From CAZDET01 sp964504335 (lineage in GTDB: Bacteria; Bacteroidota; Bacteroidia; Chitinophagales; Saprospiraceae), in NCBI GenBank assembly GCA_964504335.1, contig CAZDET010000030.1, forward strand, positions 1 to 57,541: a stretch of DNA of 57,541 nucleotides. Reading direction: 5' to 3'. The notes beneath the pieces are model-generated. The model was not told the DNA's origin, did not search any database, and saw only the letters and a list, made by a program, of their open reading frames with translations. Shown here one piece after another: positions 53,346 through 57,541 of the stretch. Positions within the stretch are counted from its first letter, which is position 1; each line of letters begins with the position of its first letter. A program made the translations under genes and the position numbers.

Positions 53346-54572
53346 TCATTTATAAATCAAATAAAGCGACCGCCGCTGCTTAAACGCTTCTAAATCGGGC
53401 TGCCAGGAGGCCCGAATAGCTGCTTCCGACTGGCCGGATTGAATCTGCTGCCGCAATTGGTCACCGCCGGCGAGTAAGTCAAAGAAGCCGGATTCTAGGA
53501 AAAATGCCTCCGGGTCGGGAAATTGGCGGTAGGCATCTAGTAGGTACGACAAATCGAGTCGACCCCGTTGGCGGATGGCTTCAGGTGCCAAATCGGTCAG
53601 ATCGTTGCCCCGGCATTCCTGGTTTTGCAATTTGGGGTATTTGGCTCCGGGTCGAGAAATAGGGGTATAGGTCGTATTCCCACCCGCAAAATCCGGATGC
53701 CCGTATAGCTGAAACTGCCGCTCCGTTCCTCGGCCGACGTTAAATGCCGTACCCTCGAAGAAGCACAGGCTGGGGTAGAGGTAAATCGCCCGCATATTCG
53801 GTAGGTTAGGGGAGGGAGGAAGCGGTAGCTCGTAGCGGGTCGATCGAGTGTACCCGGCGCAGGGGATCAGTTTCAGCGAAGCCCGGAGCCCCTCGCCCAG
53901 CCAGCTCTCCCCGTTGATCATCTGAGCGTACTCCGCCACCGTCATCCCGTGCACGACCGGCACCGGGTGCATGCCCACGAATGATCGGAACGCCGTATCC
54001 AGTACGGGGCCATCCACGAAGTGGATATTGGGATTCGGCCGGTCTAATACCATCACCGGAAGTCCCGCCCGCGCGGCGGCGCGCATCACGTAGTGCAGCG
54101 TAGAAATGTAAGTGTAGAAGCGCGCGCCTACATCCTGAATATCGAAAAGAAGTAGATCGAGGTCGGCCAGATCCTCCGGGCTGGGTTCTTTCTGCTGTCC
54201 GTAGAGCGATCGAATCGGCAGCCCCGTTTCAGGATCGCGCCCATCGGCGATGCGGGCCCCTGCGTCGGCCGTTCCGCGAAAACCGTGCTCCGGCGCGAAG
54301 ATGCGAACCACCTTCTGATCCAGGGCAAGCAGGCTATCTACCAAATGCGTATTGCCAATCCGGGAGGTGTGATTGACGACCAACCCGAGCCGCTTTCCCC
54401 GAAGTTCGGGAAGATAGCGATCCAACTGGGCGGCACCGACTAGCAGTTGGGTCGTATCTTTGCCCACCGATTGAGCCGGAGTAGCCCTGGCACCCACCGA
54501 CTCTGGAGCGGTCGAATTGCAAGCGAGAAAGAGCCCGCAAACCCACACAAAAATTTTTATCTTACCAACCAT
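53346..54572 (-). CDS. namZ: Exo-beta-N-acetylmuramidase NamZ (DUF1343)
   Basis: 408 residues with a lipoprotein signal (FVWVCGLFLACNS, Cys18). The DUF1343 pattern is clear: LGLVVNHTSRIG, RIFAPEHGFRGTADAG, LPIRSLYGQQKEPSPEDL, LLLFDIQDVGARFYTYISTL, DRPNPN and YPSLCFFEGTAFNVGRGTERQFQLYG. Family knowledge: NamZ releases N-acetylmuramic acid from the non-reducing ends of peptidoglycan fragments. Supports a peptidoglycan recycling theme with the glucosaminidase and sugar-kinase genes elsewhere in the window. Divergent from the exonuclease gene (26 bases). Confidence 0.93.
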   Translation of the reverse strand: MVGKIKIFVWVCGLFLACNSTAPESVGARATPAQSVGKDTTQLLVGAAQLDRYLPELRGKRLGLVVNHTSRIGNTHLVDSLLALDQKVVRIFAPEHGFRGTADAGARIADGRDPETGLPIRSLYGQQKEPSPEDLADLDLLLFDIQDVGARFYTYISTLHYVMRAAARAGLPVMVLDRPNPNIHFVDGPVLDTAFRSFVGMHPVPVVHGMTVAEYAQMINGESWLGEGLRASLKLIPCAGYTRSTRYELPLPPSPNLPNMRAIYLYPSLCFFEGTAFNVGRGTERQFQLYGHPDFAGGNTTYTPISRPGAKYPKLQNQECRGNDLTDLAPEAIRQRGRLDLSYLLDAYRQFPDPEAFFLESGFFDLLAGGDQLRQQIQSGQSEAAIRASWQPDLEAFKQRRSLYLIYK

Positions 54573-54598
54573 ATTGTTTCAATTCAGTCCAACATCGG

Positions 54599-55999
54599 AT
54601 GAAAAATAAGCTTTTTGCCGTCGTCGATCTGGAAACCTCCGGTGGTCGGCCCCGCCGGGATCGCATCACGGAAGTCGGGATCGTTTTATTCGACGGCGAA
54701 CAAGTAGTAGAAACCTTCGACAGCCTGATCAACCCCGAATGCCCCATCCCCCCGGGCATCACCGAGCTAACCGGCATTACCAATGATATGGTGGCCGATC
54801 AGCCCCGCTTCCACGAAGTCGCCCGCGAAGTCGTTCGCCTGACCCAAGATGCCATCTTCGTGGCGCACAACGTGCGGTTTGATTACAATTTCGTCCGCGA
54901 AGAATTTGCTCGCCTCGGTTACAACTTCCAGCGCAAACAGCTCTGCACGGTCCGCTTGATGCGCAAGACGTTTCCCGGTTTGGGTAGCTACAGCCTGGGC
55001 AAGCTCATCAACTACTTTGGCCTGGAAGTGAGCGCCCGCCACCGGGCCCTGGCCGATGCCCAGGCCACTACCGAACTGCTCGGCATGGCCCTGCGCCAGG
55101 AAGCAAGCCAGGAGCAGGTCCAACTGCTCGTCAATATGGGCATCAAGGAAAGCAAGCTACCGGCCGGTATATCGCTCGATCAGATTCAAGATTTGCCCGA
55201 ATCCTGCGGGGTGTACTACTTCTACGACCAGCACGGTACGGTGCTGTACGTCGGAAAGAGCATCAACATCAAAAAGCGCGTCGCGGAGCACTTTGCCGAT
55301 AAAACCACCAAAGGCCGACAGATTCAACGCCTGGTAGCCGATATCTCCTTCGAAGAAACCGGCAGCGAATTAATCGCCTTGCTCCTGGAAAATCAGGAAA
55401 TCAAACGCCTCAACCCCCAAATTAATCGGGCACAGCGGCAGAGCCGCTTCCCCTTTGCCATCCACACTTACGAAAACGATCGGGGCTATCGGTGCTTCGA
55501 TGTGGTGAGAAATTCCGCCAAGGCCCGCAAGGATCTGGATATCGTCTGCGAGTACCCAACCCTTTCGCGGGCCAAGGGCCGGCTCAACCTCATGCGCAAG
55601 CAATTTGAGTTGTGCTCCGCCTTCACGCATTTATTCCCCTCCAAATCGGCTTGTTTTCATTTTCACCTCAAGCAGTGCCACGGGGCTTGCGCCGGCCACG
55701 AAGAACCCCATGCGTACAACGAGCGCGCCGAGCAGGCCCGCGAGCGCATGCGCACCGTATTCGACGAAGATTTCATTTTGATGGACCGCGGCCGCGTCTC
55801 CGAAGAGATGGCGGTGGTACTGGTGGAGGAGGGGCGCTACCAGGGCTTCGGCTACCTCAGCGATACAACCGTCCAATCCGTCGATCAAATCCGCGACGTC
55901 ATCCGTCCCAGCGCCTTTTACCCCGAAACCACCCGCATCATCCAGCGCTTCCTAAGCGACCATCCAAAGGCAAAAGTGATTTCACTGTCAAACGGTTGA
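54599..55999 (+). CDS. DnaQ-like exonuclease fused to a GIY-YIG nuclease domain
   Basis: 466 residues. Residues about 5-165 are a DEDDh 3'-5' exonuclease (FAVVDLETSGG, FVAHNVRFDYNFV, HRALADAQATTEL). Residues about 200-285 are a GIY-YIG domain (CGVYYFYDQHGTVLYVGKSINIKKRVAEHF) as in the N-terminal half of UvrC or Cho. The rest carries a Cys-containing segment (CHGACAGHEE). It probably acts in nucleotide excision or related DNA repair. The fusion is known in bacteria as an epsilon/Cho-like protein. Confidence 0.93.
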   Translation: MKNKLFAVVDLETSGGRPRRDRITEVGIVLFDGEQVVETFDSLINPECPIPPGITELTGITNDMVADQPRFHEVAREVVRLTQDAIFVAHNVRFDYNFVREEFARLGYNFQRKQLCTVRLMRKTFPGLGSYSLGKLINYFGLEVSARHRALADAQATTELLGMALRQEASQEQVQLLVNMGIKESKLPAGISLDQIQDLPESCGVYYFYDQHGTVLYVGKSINIKKRVAEHFADKTTKGRQIQRLVADISFEETGSELIALLLENQEIKRLNPQINRAQRQSRFPFAIHTYENDRGYRCFDVVRNSAKARKDLDIVCEYPTLSRAKGRLNLMRKQFELCSAFTHLFPSKSACFHFHLKQCHGACAGHEEPHAYNERAEQARERMRTVFDEDFILMDRGRVSEEMAVVLVEEGRYQGFGYLSDTTVQSVDQIRDVIRPSAFYPETTRIIQRFLSDHPKAKVISLSNG

Positions 56000-56172
56000 A
56001 TGCAACGTGTAATTAGTACTTTAGTATTGTTCAGTTCTTAATGAATTATTCCCAAATCACTTTGGTTTTGGTATAATATACAGTGTATTGAATTATTAAT
56101 AAGTTCTTCGGTATGTTAGATAAGGCCTATCAAGACCAAACGACCAAAGTACTAAATGACTAAAGTACCAAA
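56000..56172. repeat. Spacer with partial inverted and tandem repeats
   Basis: AGTACTTTAGT near 56014 faces AAAGTACTAAATGACTAAAGT near 56146, giving a stem with 8-base tandem units (ACCAAAG/ACTAAAG). A TATAAT-like sequence occurs near 56073. No gene is visible; the region carries the leader of the TfoX-like gene. Confidence 0.35.
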
Positions 56173-56499
56173 ATGGCTTCCGAAAAAGCAATCGTCGAGC
56201 AGATCATCCAACAAATCGACTACCACGGCGAAATCACCTTCCGGAGCATGTTCGGAGAATACGGAGTATACGCCGACGGTAAATTCTTCGCAGTCGTCTG
56301 CGACAATCAATTCTACATCAAACCCACCGAAGGAGGGCGGCAATTCATCCAGGAGCCAGTAGAAGCCCCCCCTTACCCAGGCGCCAAAAACTACTTCCTG
56401 ATCGACGAACAACTAGACGATCCCGCCTGGCTCGGCCAATTGGTAGCCATCACCGTCCGGGAGCTACCACCCCCTAAAAAGAAGCAAAAGAAAAAATAA
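56173..56499 (+). CDS. TfoX/Sxy N-terminal-domain protein
   Basis: 108 residues. The TfoX_N fold is suggested by ITFRSMFGEYGVYADGKFFAVVCDNQFYIKPT and the C-terminal FLIDEQLDDPAWLGQLVAITVREL. The lysine-rich tail (KKKQKKK) is unusual. Full-length TfoX/Sxy proteins influence competence; single-domain relatives in Bacteroidota have unknown function. Cytoplasmic. Confidence 0.87.
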   Translation: MASEKAIVEQIIQQIDYHGEITFRSMFGEYGVYADGKFFAVVCDNQFYIKPTEGGRQFIQEPVEAPPYPGAKNYFLIDEQLDDPAWLGQLVAITVRELPPPKKKQKKK

Positions 56500-56954
56500 T
56501 CTGCCCTCGCTTCTAAGCCGGCGGCTTTCCGTCGCCAACACCCGTTGCATTCCTGCCCCGCACTAATTATATTTGGAAACATGCTCATCCTTCCAACATA
56601 CCAAACCCCTCGGGACTTTTGGAAGGCGAAGCCTCGTCTGATTGGAAGAAAGGGAACGCCCACTAGCTCGGCCATCGATTCCGAGTAACCGGTTATTGAT
56701 TCTTCCCCGAATTTCCTGTTGTAGGTAAAAATACGCACACCCAAACCCACACTGACACTCACACTTTGATTTGGGTGTAACAACGTCAACTCACTGAATT
56801 ACGCAACTGGATTATTGGGTATTTTATGCTTATATGGGTGTCACAACGTCAACTTATTGCGTGATTTGCATGAAATCATATAGTGCGTGTATACGCCATA
56901 GTGCGTAAAGCGCAATGCGGATAAAAACGAGTCGGCACCAATCAGAACGAACAA
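56500..56954. repeat. 455-base repeat-rich spacer ahead of an AT-rich gene
   Basis: No gene is supported. A hairpin AAGCC-3-GGCTT (56515-56527) could end the TfoX transcript. ACACCCAAA (56737-56745) pairs with TTTGGGTGT (56770-56778). A 19-base direct repeat occurs at 56773-56791 and 56836-56854 (GGGTGTNACAACGTCAACT, one mismatch). The repeats lie at the boundary with the AT-rich monooxygenase gene. Confidence 0.55.
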
Positions 56955-57541
56955 ATGACAGTGGATATAATCGGAGCAGGAATAGGCGGATTAACAACCG
57001 CTATAGCTCTTCTGCAAAAAGATGTGAACGTTCGGATTTACGAACAAACTGATGAGTTAAAACCCGTTGGTGCAGGAATAATTCTTGCAATTAACGCTAT
57101 GCAAGTTTATCAAAAATTAGGACTAAGGTCTCTAGTCGGAAAAAGGGGGAATCCAATATCTTCAATGAATATTACAACCTCAGATTTGGTGCCACTATCA
57201 AGTATTGACTTGAAATGTTTTGAAACAAAATATGGTTGCCAAACTATTGCTATCCACCGAGCAACGCTACAACAAATTTTGACGGAGCATTTGAAATCTG
57301 ACACCTTAAATTTAGGGTATAAACTTACCGAAATAGAAAATAGCGGCAACGAGAATATTTTAAGGTTTGAAAATGGGAAAGAGATAGCGTCTAAAATCAC
57401 ATTGGGTGCAGACGGACTCAACTCTACGGTTAGAAAGCAGTTATTTCCTAACACAAAAATCAGAAAGGCTTTTCAGGTTTGTTGGCGTGGAGTAGTAAAT
57501 ATTTCTTTATCCCCAAAATATCAAAATGAGTTAAATGAAGC
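56955..57541 (+). CDS. FAD-dependent monooxygenase (N-terminal part; runs off the right edge)
   Basis: 195 codons are visible from ATG 56955, the end lying beyond the window. The FAD Rossmann motif is DIIGAGIGGLTTAIALL at residues 4-20, followed by VRIYEQ; the second FAD motif is LGADGLNSTVRKQL near residue 150. This is the PHBH/UbiH/TetX-type flavoprotein group that inserts oxygen into aromatic or related substrates; the specific substrate is unknown. Base composition is distinctly AT-rich compared with all genes to the left, which suggests recent acquisition. Confidence 0.88.
   Translation, partial: MTVDIIGAGIGGLTTAIALLQKDVNVRIYEQTDELKPVGAGIILAINAMQVYQKLGLRSLVGKRGNPISSMNITTSDLVPLSSIDLKCFETKYGCQTIAIHRATLQQILTEHLKSDTLNLGYKLTEIENSGNENILRFENGKEIASKITLGADGLNSTVRKQLFPNTKIRKAFQVCWRGVVNISLSPKYQNELNE

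Noticed and set aside
56391..56789. A 132-residue minus-strand open frame overlapping the TfoX-like gene.
   Set aside because: It reads antisense through the TfoX-like gene and a repeat-rich spacer, with low-complexity residues and no domain.

Overview
The window looks like a chromosomal piece of a free-living Bacteroidota bacterium, most likely of the Saprospiraceae/Lewinella type. The reasons are the TonB-dependent receptor and SusD-free iron locus, a CdaA-type diadenylate cyclase, several promoters with the Bacteroidota -7 box (TAnnTTTG), a RibB fused to a degenerate RibA-like domain, and large secreted proteins built from CBM6, malectin, Ig-like, cohesin-like and dockerin modules. The family assignment is inference; no rRNA, tRNA, CRISPR array or transposase gene was seen. 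A 100-base run of N (12063-12162) marks a scaffold gap.

Layout. 1-8048 (minus strand): two giant secreted proteins. The upstream gene encodes a sugar-dehydrogenase-like beta-propeller with malectin and a C-terminal type I dockerin. The downstream gene, which runs off the left edge, opens with a cohesin-like domain followed by Ig-like, CBM6 and malectin modules. Together they look like a two-gene cohesin/dockerin surface complex. 8049-11972: a 678-base regulatory region rich in palindromes, an MscS channel, a possible structured element, an M50 protease with CBS domains, and an internally duplicated protein of unknown function. 12178-18449 (minus strand): a four-gene operon DUF4856 lipoprotein, imelysin-like lipoprotein, HTTM (vitamin-K-gamma-carboxylase-like) membrane enzyme and FecA-like TonB receptor, with a palindrome in its promoter; this is probably an iron/metal acquisition system. 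18735-20017: an XRE regulator and a MOSC protein.

20269-33838: mixed housekeeping genes (sialate O-acetylesterase, FolK, deoxynucleoside kinase, NDH-2, MarR regulator, ProC, PfkA, an N-acetylglucosamine-kinase-like protein, a glucosaminidase, the two permeases of a TRAP transporter, MiaE, CdaA). 33859-38209: three consecutive hydrolases of the M20 and amidohydrolase families. 38290-43317: Ndk, a DHH phosphoesterase, an FKBP isomerase, PrfB with an intact programmed +1 frameshift site, an outer-membrane barrel and a HAD phosphatase.

43461-56499: an FbpA-like binding lipoprotein, an M1 peptidase, a cupin, two glycosyltransferases, RibB with its RibA-like tail, an 890-residue secreted coiled-coil protein with 11/18-residue periodicity, the muramidase NamZ, an exonuclease/GIY-YIG fusion and a TfoX-like protein. 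The last 590 bases start a distinctly AT-rich FAD monooxygenase behind a repeat-rich spacer, which suggests acquired DNA.

The observations most worth following are the adjacent cohesin/dockerin pair, the HTTM/DUF4856/imelysin/TonB operon in which the gamma-carboxylase lysine is retained, and the two coiled-coil secreted proteins that may share a small beta module.
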